Assembly: GCA_014529385.2 (NCBI GenBank)
Contig: CM043968.1
Coordinates: forward strand, 124,393,518 to 124,457,517
Source of the DNA: Adiantum capillus-veneris
Lineage: Eukaryota > Streptophyta > Polypodiopsida > Polypodiales > Pteridaceae
DNA: 64,000 bases
Direction of reading: 5' to 3'
Shown: one piece after another, positions 48,074-55,600 of the stretch
How the letters are laid out: the number at the start of each line of letters is the position of its first letter
Numbering within the stretch: position 1 is the first letter of the stretch
Translations under genes and position numbers: made by a program
The notes under the pieces: generated by a model
Database searches by the model: none
The model's input: only the letters and a program-made list of their open reading frames with translations
What the model was told of the DNA's origin: nothing

Positions 48074-48569
48074 CATGCATGTTTGGGTGGTTTGGCTTAG
48101 ACTTACTAGTTGTTTCATGCTCTTATCTCCCTGGCTCCTGCCTTTTCCGAATATATACACTCTCTGTGGAAAATTAATGAAACAATTAGCAGTTTTTACA
48201 TCTCCAACGCAAACATAGGCCTATCATCCATACACATAATGCTGCAATCAAGAACTCAGAGAGAAAGATCAGCAGAATAGAGGTGACCTGCTTTGTAAGC
48301 AGTGGCGGAGTCACAACAGCAGATTGATTTATGATCTTCTGAGGTACGGGCTTGTAAATGGCAGCAGCGACAGATGGAGGCGGTGCCTGTGGGAGCTTCA
48401 AGGACTCGACAGAAGGCAGGAAGGTGGTACCTAATCCATTTGCACTTGAGTGCTTCATTGTTGGCACCATTGGCAATAGAGTGTCATTTTTCCCTCCCTT
48501 CTGTTGGAAAGAGGGCAGGTTACGAGTAACTGCTCTCGAAAAGGCATCTGCAGCAGCCATCGCCTGCAT
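13517..48569 (-). CDS. PPDK: Pyruvate, phosphate dikinase, plastid-type, 20 coding exons
   Basis: PPDK converts pyruvate, ATP and Pi to PEP, AMP and PPi through a phospho-histidine intermediate. In plants it serves C4/CAM PEP regeneration or general plastid and cytosolic PEP supply. I joined 20 exons by homology and GT-AG (one GC-AG) boundaries, and all phases agree, giving 967 codons, close to usual plant chloroplast PPDK length. Exons: 48569-48288, 48163-48107, 48006-47773, 47632-47495, 46781-46619, 46536-46301, 46152-46024, 45367-45188, 45028-44891, 44801-44637, 44058-43897, 43781-43692, 43608-43470, 43389-43212, 18555-18426, 15562-15434, 15257-15120, 14977-14900, 14489-14398, 13562-13517. 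The ATP-binding domain is about residues 95-430. The swivelling phospho-His domain contains [13 protein letters not shown] with His548, and Thr546 is the position phosphorylated by the plant regulatory protein. The C-terminal PEP/pyruvate barrel has Glu840, Asp864 and Cys926. Residues 1-94 look like a transit peptide plus linker. No stop or frameshift is seen, so the gene is probably functional. Confidence 0.95.
14398..14489 (-). CDS. PPDK: PPDK exon 19: catalytic cysteine
   Basis: Residues 923-952 plus two bases: [17 protein letters not shown] and LDYVSCSPF. Cys926 matches the proton-donor Cys of PPDK. The residue after GE is Gln929 where plant PPDK normally has His (GEHGGEPSS). The donor is GTACAT. 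Confidence 0.93.
14900..14977 (-). CDS. PPDK: PPDK exon 18
   Basis: Residues 897-922: [20 protein letters not shown] then TKPNLK. A short phase-0 exon flanked by AAAG and GTGATG. Confidence 0.9.
15120..15257 (-). CDS. PPDK: PPDK exon 17
   Basis: Residues 851-896: [20 protein letters not shown] and [15 protein letters not shown]. Asp864 in GTND is the second metal ligand of the C-terminal active site. Phase 0, donor GTTTGT. Confidence 0.97.
15434..15562 (-). CDS. PPDK: PPDK exon 16
   Basis: Residues 808-850, ending [18 protein letters not shown]. Glu840 in MIEIPRA corresponds to a Mg ligand of the PEP/pyruvate site. Phase 0, donor GTAGAT. Confidence 0.96.
15563..18425 (-). other. PPDK intron 15 (2.9 kb)
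   Basis: Runs from the donor GTTTGA to an acceptor GTCCAG. It contains a tandem duplication at about 15990-16170 and no recognised transposon domain. A 298-codon plus-strand frame at 16607-17503 has no family features and crosses anonymous intron sequence. Confidence 0.75.
15990..16172. repeat. Diverged tandem duplication in PPDK intron 15
   Basis: Two units of about 85-90 bp share the pattern GGxATCCTxGxxTTGG, ATTGCAAATACAxGGGC and AGACCxAGATCAGCxGCAGC. They have roughly 80% identity by eye. Confidence 0.8.
18426..18555 (-). CDS. PPDK: PPDK exon 15, downstream of the giant intron
   Basis: Residues 764-807: [20 protein letters not shown] to VPLVGTPQ. The acceptor is CTGCAG before 18555, and it restores the conserved [13 protein letters not shown] junction with exon 14. 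Donor GTTTGA. Confidence 0.95.
18638..19680 (-). mobile_element. Family A LINE 3' copy inside PPDK intron 14
   Basis: The minus strand shows the late ORF2 region ([30 protein letters not shown]), the zinc-binding-like C-terminal segment ([17 protein letters not shown]) and the 3' module ending in two ATTTC units that run into TCTCTC (18654-18638). It is 5'-truncated at about 19680, upstream of which the sequence no longer matches the family. Confidence 0.88.
19800..21280. other. Unassigned intron sequence, possible LTR/leader of a gypsy-like element
   Basis: Not protein-coding by eye. TGTCACGAGGTTGTGGC at about 19812 could be an LTR start feeding the plus-strand gag-like frame that follows, but I could not find the matching end or a primer-binding site. 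Confidence 0.3.
21284..22600 (+). mobile_element. Gag-like fragment of an LTR retrotransposon
   Basis: A broken frame with a Pro/Gln/Met/Asn-rich stretch (about 21668-22115), then [20 protein letters not shown] and [20 protein letters not shown]. The second part resembles the capsid-like gag region of Ty3/gypsy elements (xFDTFNGxxDxxKAxxFLxxFD). There are several stops. No protease or RT follows before other sequence begins. Confidence 0.6.
22660..23085 (-). mobile_element. Copia-type gag fragment with a CCHC zinc knuckle
   Basis: A Ser/Gly-rich stretch is followed by [20 protein letters not shown], a CX2CX4HX4C knuckle typical of plant copia gag, then a Lys-rich [13 protein letters not shown] and acidic sequence. 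Both sides lack other domains, and a stop interrupts the knuckle region. Confidence 0.7.
23100..23500 (+). mobile_element. LINE ORF1-like fragment with a zinc knuckle
   Basis: One frame reads [20 protein letters not shown], then a beta-rich segment and [20 protein letters not shown] with KACP. This arrangement (a DUF4283-like end followed by a CCHC knuckle) is seen in ORF1 of plant L1-type LINEs. A Pro-rich, Arg-rich low-complexity stretch follows (about 23580-23830). Confidence 0.6.
23580..25050. other. Low-complexity and unassigned intron sequence
   Basis: 23630-23780 is C-rich on the plus strand, and its ORFs are Pro/Leu or Glu/Arg rich. From there to 25050 I recognise no conserved domain. 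It could be the remains of the ORF1 element or host intron. Confidence 0.4.
25052..25086. repeat. Poly-C tract, 35 bases, at a LINE 5' junction
   Basis: An uninterrupted C run. About 10 bp after it the sequence becomes homologous to the minus-strand LINE at 40.1 kb (GTGGGTGCATTTGAGGATAG versus GTAGGTGCCTTTGAGGATAG). The run therefore sits at the truncated 5' end of this LINE. Confidence 0.97.
25099..26028 (+). pseudogene. LINE apurinic-type endonuclease ORF (309 codons)
   Basis: The N-terminal half of ORF2. It contains the Glu of SETH, the Asp/Asn of GDFNAR and the terminal DH of VDHALL, the landmarks of APE-like LINE endonucleases. The usual start of such domains (an N-terminal beta strand with Asn) is missing because of the 5' truncation. 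It ends with a TGA shortly before the linker. Confidence 0.9.
26588..27910 (+). pseudogene. LINE reverse transcriptase ORF (440 codons)
   Basis: The longest surviving frame of the family A LINE. It holds the RT palm with FVDFRKAFD and [16 protein letters not shown], the thumb and the start of the C-terminal region. An in-frame TAG lies just upstream (26579), so this is part of a disrupted ORF2. All RT catalytic Asp residues are present. Confidence 0.9.
29118..29188. repeat. (TC)n microsatellite, about 70 bp
   Basis: A long CT run. Other CT-rich patches occur at 28839-28855 and 28985-29001, so this is a CT-rich neighbourhood. Confidence 0.97.
29794..31279 (+). pseudogene. Gypsy gag-like region, Glu/Val-rich
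   Basis: Begins [20 protein letters not shown] and [16 protein letters not shown], which match the capsid-like gag core. Then come [20 protein letters not shown] and [11 protein letters not shown], the gag C-terminal pattern. The 363-codon frame at 30188-31279 continues as an acidic, low-complexity protein without a zinc knuckle. I see no protease signature. Confidence 0.7.
32098..33747 (+). pseudogene. Gypsy pol: RT, RNase H, start of integrase
   Basis: Starts [20 protein letters not shown] and the RT lead-in [20 protein letters not shown]. Frame changes occur near 32370 and after 32777, and several single stops follow. The integrase HHCC domain is partial and the DDE core is missing because the LINE fragment joins at 33748. 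Confidence 0.9.
33748..34420 (-). mobile_element. Family A LINE endonuclease fragment joined to the gypsy integrase
   Basis: The minus strand encodes [30 protein letters not shown] and [18 protein letters not shown], then continues upstream into the same pre-endonuclease region seen at 40.2-40.5 kb. It matches 39578-40300 closely but lacks about 110 bp present there. Both of its ends are internal to the LINE, so it arrived by rearrangement or partial deletion. Confidence 0.85.
34421..36320. other. Unassigned intron sequence with a weak three-copy motif
   Basis: 34540-34600 resembles 40770-40810 (TTCACTTGAGATG followed by TATAACTTTA), so it may extend the LINE 5' region. At 35178-35250, 35346-35416 and 35563-35630 a phrase built from TGCCTTTG, TCCTCT and AGCGAACTC-like words recurs imperfectly. 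No domain is recognised. Confidence 0.4.
36324..36389. repeat. (GA)n microsatellite at a LINE 3' tail
   Basis: A GA run of about 66 bp, directly joined to GAAAT repeats (36390-36406) that are the 3' tail of the minus-strand LINE. Confidence 0.97.
36390..40300 (-). mobile_element. Family A LINE, second long copy
   Basis: The minus strand gives the endonuclease ([47 protein letters not shown]), the RT ([70 protein letters not shown]) and the C-terminal CX2C-type region and 3' module. It has more stops than the 25-28 kb copy. The 3' tail is ATTTC repeats running into a CT tract. It extends 5' of the endonuclease into the next feature. Confidence 0.93.
40173..40980 (-). mobile_element. Pre-endonuclease (5') region of the family A LINE
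   Basis: A frame with [20 protein letters not shown] and [20 protein letters not shown] followed by VVIMERRF precedes the endonuclease, and the same sequence occurs in the 34.2-34.4 kb fragment. It may be an ORF1 C-terminus or an ORF2 N-terminal extension. I recognise no named domain. Confidence 0.55.
41085..42890 (-). mobile_element. Second LINE type, 3' half with a zf-RVT domain
   Basis: The minus strand contains [40 protein letters not shown] and [19 protein letters not shown], the zinc-binding domain found at the C terminus of plant L1-type reverse transcriptases. Then comes a Trp-rich tail ([19 protein letters not shown]) and a 3' end near 41090 followed by A-rich sequence. It is 5'-truncated: the RT palm is missing. 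It differs from family A. Confidence 0.85.
43212..43389 (-). CDS. PPDK: PPDK exon 14, upstream of the giant intron
   Basis: Residues 705-763 plus two bases: [20 protein letters not shown] to NPMLGFRGC. It ends AG before GTGGGT, and codon 764 (Arg) is completed by the first base of exon 15, 24.7 kb away. Sequence and phase both fit the next exon. Confidence 0.95.
43470..43608 (-). CDS. PPDK: PPDK exon 13
   Basis: Residues 659-704 plus one base: [18 protein letters not shown] and [14 protein letters not shown]. It ends in phase 1 with donor GTAATC. Confidence 0.95.
43692..43781 (-). CDS. PPDK: PPDK exon 12
   Basis: Residues 629-658: [20 protein letters not shown] followed by [10 protein letters not shown]. 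The last part contains the Arg of the PEP/pyruvate site. Phase 0, donor GTGAGT. Confidence 0.96.
43897..44058 (-). CDS. PPDK: PPDK exon 11
   Basis: Residues 575-628, starting [19 protein letters not shown], the end of the swivelling domain and the linker to the C-terminal barrel. Phase 0, donor GTTACC. Confidence 0.95.
44637..44801 (-). CDS. PPDK: PPDK exon 10: catalytic histidine
   Basis: Residues 520-574. Contains [20 protein letters not shown]. His548 is the residue phosphorylated during catalysis. Thr546, two residues before it, matches the Thr targeted by the plant PPDK regulatory protein (established for maize PPDK). Both are intact. Confidence 0.97.
44891..45028 (-). CDS. PPDK: PPDK exon 9, with a GC donor
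   Basis: Residues 474-519, ending [10 protein letters not shown]. The phase that links it to exon 10 ([10 protein letters not shown]) requires a GC-AG intron: the donor reads CTG then GCAAGC, with no usable GT nearby that keeps the frame. Confidence 0.9.
45188..45367 (-). CDS. PPDK: PPDK exon 8
   Basis: Residues 414-473. Contains [20 protein letters not shown], the conserved link from the ATP domain to the phospho-His domain. Phase 0 at both ends, donor GTAAAT. Confidence 0.95.
46024..46152 (-). CDS. PPDK: PPDK exon 7
   Basis: Residues 371-413, starting [19 protein letters not shown], the end of the nucleotide-binding domain. Phase 0 at both ends, acceptor TTTAG and donor GTAAGC. Confidence 0.95.
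46301..46536 (-). CDS. PPDK: PPDK exon 6
   Basis: Residues 292-370. Contains [20 protein letters not shown] and [20 protein letters not shown], the highly conserved ATP-grasp core of PPDK. The donor GTGAAA follows CAG. Confidence 0.96.
46619..46781 (-). CDS. PPDK: PPDK exon 5
   Basis: Residues 238 to the first base of codon 292, starting [14 protein letters not shown] and ending TGKQFPA. The donor GTACGA leaves phase 1. The next acceptor is at 46537, which rebuilds the family sequence FPADPEEQL. Reading through the short 82-nt intron instead gives non-family residues. Confidence 0.9.
47495..47632 (-). CDS. PPDK: PPDK exon 4
   Basis: Residues 192-237, starting [20 protein letters not shown] and ending in FLDMFGDV. 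Conserved ATP-domain sequence, phase 0 at both ends, donor GTGAGC. Confidence 0.95.
47773..48006 (-). CDS. PPDK: PPDK exon 3: ATP-binding domain
   Basis: Residues 114-191, beginning [11 protein letters not shown] and ending VSVRSGAA, both hallmarks of the PPDK nucleotide-binding domain. It is a phase-0 exon with donor GTATGT. The intron before it contains a CT/GA microsatellite (48030-48070). Confidence 0.95.
48030..48070. repeat. (TC)n microsatellite in PPDK intron 2
   Basis: A CT run of about 40 bp just outside exon 3 (GA on the gene strand). Confidence 0.97.
48107..48163 (-). CDS. PPDK: PPDK exon 2: start of mature enzyme
   Basis: A 57-nt phase-0 exon encoding residues 95-113 ([19 protein letters not shown]). 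This is the conserved start of the mature PPDK (family pattern xFxFGKGxSxGxxxMKxLLG). The acceptor is CACAG at 48164 and the donor GTAAGT at 48106. The exon is short and easily missed by gene predictors. Confidence 0.92.
48288..48569 (-). CDS. PPDK: PPDK exon 1: transit peptide
   Basis: Encodes residues 1-94, starting [14 protein letters not shown]. It is rich in Ser, Ala and Pro with few acidic residues, as expected for a chloroplast transit peptide. It ends in phase 0 at CAG before GTCACC. A second ATG lies three codons downstream (48560). The frame stays open upstream to 48722, but that part is translated CA/GT microsatellite, so I chose the first ATG after it. The true initiator and any 5' UTR intron need transcript data. 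Confidence 0.8.
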
Positions 48570-48892
48570 GGGTGTAGGGGGGGTGTGCGTGTGCAGAAAC
48601 AAAAGCTGCGTACGTGCGTGTGCGTGGGGGTGTGTGTGTGTGTGAGTGATGAAAGTGAGCTCGGAAGCGCAATTCAGGCTTTGCGGTGGGTGTTGCACCA
48701 ACCCACAATACTCCGAGTACATAACAATGCTTTACCTCAAATGAGCGATCAACGGCTGTGAAGTTCTGCACATCGGCAATCGCAAAGACAGAAAATCGAG
48801 CAAATGGGCAGTAGCAGAGCAGCTGGACCTGGCTTGTTAAAATGGAGCTAAGCTTCAATTTTTAGCAGAAAAAGAGCAGCGCACAATTAGCT

Positions 48893-48927
<35 letters not shown>

Positions 48928-49100
48928 CCAAGTGGGGATGGCAGCTAAAGAGTACGTACAAACCCAATCAGGAGCAGAAGACAGACATGTCTCTTCAAAG
49001 GGGTGGTGAAAGGCAAGTATGAACAGTAGTAGAGAGCAGGATGTTGGAGGGAGAGGAGGGAAGACAAACAACACAATAGAATATGAAACCCAGGAATGAG
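48570..49100 (-). promoter_or_regulatory. Upstream region of PPDK with CT-rich leader
   Basis: Directly upstream of the chosen start are a CA/GT microsatellite (about 48577-48645) and a GA run at 48895-48926. On the gene strand the GA run is a CT tract of a kind common in plant 5' UTRs. I could not place a TATA box or transcription start with confidence. Confidence 0.3.
48895..48926. repeat. (GA)n microsatellite upstream of PPDK
   Basis: A GA run of about 32 bp on the plus strand, which is CT on the PPDK strand. Probably leader or promoter. Confidence 0.95.
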
Positions 49101-50118
49101 AGTCTGGTAACCGCCTGTAGTCACAGGTCAGGCGTTATAAGCCAGTGTTTCCAAGGGGAAGAGAACTTCAGTATGTGTGTGCTAAAAGAGTATGAGTGCA
49201 CATAGGACAACTAAGAGGAAGAGAACTTAAGGCAATATGTGTGTGCTAAATGAATATTGGGGATTCAAGGGATTGCAGACTGCAGTATGAGTGTGCAGGG
49301 GAGGCTTTTGTTGCCAAAAAGAGCTTTATGTTCACAAGGTGCACTGGTGCAGCAAAAGAAACAATTGAGAGTCTTGCTAGCATGGTCAGATGTGAAAACT
49401 CGAAATCGAATTAGCCCTTAGTGAGTTGGTGTCAGTTTTTTACATTGCAATTTTACATTTTTGCGAGGGTGGGTGGGATTGCTCGACCATTGTAGAATTT
49501 TCCTCTTCGTTATGAGCTTGCTACAACTACCGCCTAGTTTGAACCCAACATGTTTGCAGGTCGACTCGGATGGGGATGGGTGGGATAGTGAAAGAGCTAA
49601 TGAGAAATGTCTATACATAGTACATGTCTTTCCTATTGATTATTTATGTCTAACAAGCAAATACATGTGGAATGGCCAGCACATAAATAAATGTATTTCA
49701 AATATATATGATAGAATTTGAGTGCAATGGCAAGTGAGTGGATCCTACTTATAGTGATAGTAAAGTAAGACCATAGTTGCTTATAGTGTCCCCACTTTGA
49801 AAGTGAGGGAAGTGCTTAGCTCATATGCTTTGTGTTGCCTTGGAGAAGGGACTTTGTGTGATGAGGGAGAGGCCCTTTGCCACTGAAATTAAAGGCTAAG
49901 GGAGAGCATTGCTGGTCCTTGCAACAAAAAAGAGAATTATCTATTCCACAAAAGTCAATCATTCACTTCTCTTGGGAGCCTCCCTACCCTTCCCTTTTGA
50001 AAAGGTCTCGCCACTGTCTCTCATCTCCCTAGCTTTCTAGATGCCCTTTCCTCTCATGAAATCGGTTGCCTAATGAACTTTGGAATAGAAAGGTTATGGC
50101 CTTCCAAGTGCATGGGAA

Positions 50119-50119
<1 letters not shown>
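49101..50119. other. Intergenic, nothing recognised
   Basis: Short imperfect repeats containing GTGTGTGCTAAA and TATGAGTGTGCA occur around 49155-49300. No gene-like frame is present. Confidence 0.5.

Positions 50120-50187
<68 letters not shown>
50120..50187. repeat. (TC)n followed by a poly-C tract
   Basis: A CT run (50120-50155) merges directly into 32 C residues (50156-50187). This is the third long C/G homopolymer in the window, here without a LINE next to it. Confidence 0.97.
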
Positions 50188-50189
<2 letters not shown>

Positions 50190-51374
50190 AAACGTCCACA
50201 TTTCCTTATCCACCCATTTTTATTGATAGAAAATTTGTCTTTCACACTTCCAAACGCAATTATGTCACAACCTTTCCCTTCCTCTCCAATTGAGAGCAAA
50301 ATCACAAGCATTGAGTAGCATGTTTTGTGTAACATTTAATGGCCCAGTAACTTATGTGTAGCGAAATAGCATGAACATAGTGAGCATTTCATTAGAATAG
50401 ATTCCTAATGAGAATAACAAGAGTGCTTGGGTGGAGAGAGCAACAAAAAGTATAACACCGAGTTAGATAGCATGAACAAAATTAAGCAATTTTCCTTCAA
50501 TACTAGCTATTGCTATGAAGATGGAAACTTCAAGCACTAAGCACAACACTTATTAAACACAACATCAATTCCCTCACGCTCTCAGACCCAAGACCTCACA
50601 CACCTTCGAAGATGGTGAGAGCTAGCGGGGTATGAGAGTAGATTGAGAGGAAGAAGGAATATTCTTACGAGAAAGATATACATCTCCTCACATAATCACT
50701 CTTATTAGCATAGCTTAGCTTAGTAATTATCATGGTAGAGGAGATGAGCATGCATTGAAGCTTGGCTCTTGGTTGGATTTGCATCACAAAGCCAAGAGTT
50801 GTTGGTGTAGGCCTCCCTTCTCACAAGCTTGGAGTAGGTGGTAAGCTTTCCATTAAATCTTAAGAAGGAGAGAGAGAGAGAGTCTTCTTGCTTCATACAT
50901 AGATTGTGTGAGTGTGTAAGTCAATAATGCCTTTGAAAAATCAGCCCCCTCTCTCTCTTGGTCGACCCCTCTTGCTGTTTGCTCATGCTCACATCCTATT
51001 GGACCTCCCCAGTCTCAGCCAATGGAAATTAAGCAGCATAAGTGATAGCCTTCTGACATGTGTCCCCCTTTCCCCTTTTGTGAGAGCTTTAGGTAATTAA
51101 TAAATGCAACTAAACTCTCATTGGACCCCTTTGTCTCCTGGCCAATAGGAATCAAGCAAACCATTGGGCTGTTGAATGCTCATTGGACCCCTTGGGAGAC
51201 TGTCCAATAGTCTTCTAGAGAGCTTAATTCTTATTGGTTCTTTTATTAAGTGTTTTGAAATTCATTAAACTAGATTTACTCTAGCCTAATTCTCATTGGT
51301 CCACCTCCAAGGTCATCCAATAGGATTTGAGTACATCTTTGGGAGTTGGCATGTGTCCCTCATTCCCTTTGTGT

Positions 51375-51384
51375 AAAGGGAGCT

Positions 51385-51422
<38 letters not shown>

Positions 51423-51425
51423 TTT
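51375..51425. repeat. Compound (TG)n(AG)n microsatellite
   Basis: A GT run followed directly by a GA run. Confidence 0.9.
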
Positions 51426-51719
51426 CTCTCTCATCTCCTACAACTAGGGCTCGCCCCCTCCTATGTAGGGATGCATGAAGACTTTTGGGACACACACAAA
51501 GCATCCAATTTCCCTAATGTTTGACCTTTGGACACAACCTTTGAATTTTGGAACCTTAGCATTTTGGAAGTCTTAATGGGCTCTTTTGCAGATGGCCTCC
51601 CCTTTGGATCCCTATTTTCCCTCTTTTGGATCCCTACTATGGCCGGCGGTCTACCAACTTAACCAATATTCTAGCTTTTTCTCCCCTGGCACTTTCCCAT
51701 ATTAAATGATCAGTTTAAC

Positions 51720-51885
51720 ATGAGAAAATCATTTTAGGAGAATTAGATATTAGTTTTATGACATTTTGAACCAGTACATTGCGGCTAAGAACTTCCATCC
51801 TCATGAGAAAATCATCTTACGAGAATTAGATATTAGTTTTATGACATTTTGAACCAGTACATTGCGGCTAAGAACTTCCATCCTC
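51720..51885. repeat. 83-bp perfect-period tandem duplication
   Basis: Units 51720-51802 and 51803-51885 share the full 83 bp with two or three substitutions (TTTTAGG versus TCTTACG). The very high identity suggests a recent event. Confidence 0.95.
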
Positions 51886-52531
51886 TGCGCTAACCAACCC
51901 GCACGAGAGCCATTTGTGCTCTTCGATAGCACCTTCACCAGCTCTTAAAAAATCAACTTTCTCCCTTGCTCCATCGCGCACACAGCTCCACCACAGAGCT
52001 CCAACTACCTCCAGGTACATTGGCTCCTCGGACACAAGTCCCCCTTTCGCTCCTTCCAACCCATCTCCATGTCTTTGCCTATTGGGTCTTGCCACCTCGA
52101 GCGTGTTGTCAACGGCAACCATGCAAACCTTCCATGTCTCGCCACCTATGACCCCCCCGCCCCCCCCTCTTTTCCCCTTTCTTGAGGATGGTTCTATTTA
52201 GTTTACTACGCCTGAGACCAAAGAGTCGAAGTACATTTTGGTGAAAGGGCAATCCCTTTCAGGACTTAAATTACTCTTTTCTCTGTTCATTTCCTTTGCT
52301 TTCACTCAAACCTTGCATCATGTTGTTGATGGGGCGACCATGCAAACCTTCCCTGTCTCGCCACCTGCACCCACCCCATCCCTCCCCTCTTTTCATTTTC
52401 TTTGCTTACTACTCAAGTGTTTCATTGGGATCTAGCTAGATTCCTATTAAAACAAATGAACCCAAAATTTTTATGACCATATTACCTTCCTTCACTTCAC
52501 ATTTATTAGATAGAATCTTCAATGATTCTAT

Positions 52532-52690
52532 TTTGGTCAAGGCTATTTCCCTTGTAAAAGGGCTGAAGGTATTGAACCCATGAGGACTCAAGACTGAAGG
52601 GATTTGAACCCATGTTTTGGTCAAGGAGATTTTCCATGTAAAAGGATTTAAGGGATCAAACTCATGCGGACCCAGGAGGACAACTCCAAA
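52532..52690. repeat. Diverged direct repeat of about 83 bp
   Basis: TTTTGGTCAAGG starts both units (about 52532 and 52615). Then come TTTCC, TTGTAAAAGG or ATGTAAAAGG, and the AACCCATGAGGACTCA versus AACTCATGCGGACCCA ends. No gene is visible. Confidence 0.75.
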
Positions 52691-52699
52691 CATGTTGGG

Positions 52700-55600
52700 C
52701 TAAGCCATTTGGGCTAATGGCCTCGATGTTGTCTATTGGCTACATACACAGTATAAAAAAATACTAGGGCATCCCCCCTCTTCGTGGCCTGCCCTACTCC
52801 TCCCCTTTGCTCTACTGCGTTCAGCTGGCAAGGGCATCCGTCATCATCTGCTACCATAGAGATGTCCTCGTCTCGCACTCCGTGGCTTTGCCACTTGGAT
52901 TGCTTCCCTACGTCACTAGTTGCCCTTACATCTTAGCTCATGCTCACCCGCAACATGCCTCCCTCTTTTCGTTTGCATCTCTCCTTCACAAAGAGTATCT
53001 TTGTAGATTCCTATTAAACACTTGATTTCTAGAATCATGATGACATATTACTTTGTACGCATTTATTTCTCTTGGGTAATATCGCAATTTGTTTCCACTC
53101 CTCTTCAATACAACAACAAAGGCTTGCAAGGCGCAAGCCACACAACTAAAAGACACACACATTGTCTATGTTGCACCACGGCAGTTACTGATGGATCATG
53201 TGTGTTTTTGCACACAAGTTTTGTCCCTCCATGCAATTTTAAGGAAGGAGGACATGAATATGTTTTCAATGGAGAGTGTGCATAGCAATTTTTAAGGTGT
53301 TATGTAGCATACTAGACATAGCTCGCAACATATTACTTGTTTTTTGACAAGTTTATGTATGCGATATGTTTCTTTTTGTATCTTTGGCCTGGCGCAATCT
53401 TAGCATTGCTTCACTCTTTCTGGCTTTTGCTAAAAGGAGTTTCAAAAAGAGAAAATTTTGATTGGACACAAAAGAGTGGGCAATGAATATAAAAGTGGTG
53501 GAAGGTATGGATGCTCTTCTTTCCACAATCTTCAATACCTTTCTTTATTTGTTTTGGTAGAAAGATGTCATTGGTTGAAAACATTTTATGCATTGTCATT
53601 TAAAATCTTATGTTTTGTTGGATTTCAAAAGAGTATCTTGCCTTGTTTTCAATGAAAAATAAATTAATTAATGATTCAGATCGGAACCATTCATCAAATA
53701 GTGCACCATGTCACAAATTTAGGCCCAATTTTTAAGATTAAAAAATTAGGACATCCTTAGAAATAAAAACATAGTCGCATCCACTATCCATTGTTATTCA
53801 CATTGTTGTGTTCACTCATCAAATAAAAGGGCACCATCACTTTTATTTAATGCATCACTTCAGACTATAGGAAGTAAGGAACTCCACTATAGAGTAACCT
53901 AAGACCCACGTTCGAAATTTCTCTACTTGCTAATCGACGAGCCTCGTGACTTCTTCACTTGTTTTTCATATCGGTTGTTGTGAATTCTTCAAACACGCCT
54001 ACTCGTCATTAAAGAACATAAAAAGAAAGGCAATCAATAAACCTGTGTGAGATGTAGGAAATTGCTCAATGTTTAAACTCTCGCCCACGTTCAAGCTAAG
54101 CAACAAGGAGACTTTGCTACCTATACTAATTTACCAGCCCTAAGAGCATGTAAATGTTGCTTTTCAATTAAGCAACATCACTTTCAAGATAGAAAAAACA
54201 AAAGTGAGCATTTTACTAATGATTCTTGTGGCTTAGAAAATATTGAATTAAGTATGTCAATTTTGTAAGATTTTCTTCAAAGCAAGAATATCCTCCTATA
54301 TGCTATTATGCCAAAGAGTTACTATAACTTTTGCTTCTTCAAGGTTGATCTATGCAAAGCATGTGATAGTTTTGAATGGTTCTTTAGTCTTTATAATTGG
54401 AGTGTAATCAGATTTGGTCCTCTCGAGGATAAAAGCTCATAGACCAAAGCTTACAGTTTATTAATGGGGTTCTCACTATAGCTTTGTATGAAATCGATTA
54501 AGCAAGGTTTCCATATTACTTCTTTTGTTGTTATAGTTTTGAATGGCCTTTTCCATGAAAAGATTTTTTTTTTGTTTTGGGGGGGGGGAGCTCCAACACA
54601 CAAACACACATACCTAACACACAATCGCAAAGATGAAAATAGACTGTTAGAGATAGCATTCAACTGCTCCTCCATTTTGACTTGGATAGTAACTAGATAA
54701 AAATGAGATGTATGACTCAGTCCAAATGTGAACATCCTAGAAAGATGTGGGTAAGTCAATAGACCTAAATGTTTCTAGAGTATAGAAATCTTGCTAAAGA
54801 TATGCTGGTGTTGGAAGCATATCGCATTAATGTATATGATGGTCAAATGTCCATGTTGTGAGTGGAAACTCATCTTGAGTTGGCCTGTGAACACTCCCTC
54901 TCGAGCTCAACTCTACCTGATGAAACTCCTAGGACACAATGAAACCATAAGCTTCGAACCTCCCACCCTTCTTAAAGATGTTGAATAATGTCTAACCTTG
55001 TATGCTAACATGGACCAAGTTCATGCATTGGCTAAGACTCTCTCTTGATTGAAATGGTAGAAAACCTTTGTGTGTGTGGTTTGTGCATGGTACATTGGGT
55101 TCTTAGCTAATTGTTTGTTGCTAAGGTTGTCCAGAATTCAACAAATTTTCTCCAACTCAAAGCTTGGAATCACTTAGTAGCTTGCAAAGCCAAGTGACCT
55201 CACATGCTGCTATGACATCTTCTTAATACTCTATCTTTGTGCTAGGCCAATGCATTATGGATTGCATTTGGCTCCTCCTAGTAATAGCAATGCTTTCAAG
55301 ATGAATCATCAGCATGCCGTTTCACAAAAACTCTACCAACCCAATTTGCATCCATTAATCGATATGGTTTTTGGGAAAAAAAAAACCATACAAACGTGCA
55401 TGATCATAATGGTGGTCCTTGCTTGTCTCAAACGAATGTCACATAGCTTGAATGCAGCTTATGTGGAGCATACATAGACACTAACCAATCATGAAATTTA
55501 AAAAACGTTTTCCTAATAATGACATAGATCAAGGTTCCCACCCTCTTCCACACATTATAGGGCCTTCAAAACCAAATGCATCAACACCAACCTTGTCATG

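Noticed and set aside
48570-48722. Upstream in-frame extension of PPDK (MYSEYCGLV...)
   Set aside because: Between that Met and the chosen start the frame is mostly Thr-His from a CA microsatellite, and no PPDK family similarity is present. A transit peptide starting at 48569 is more plausible.
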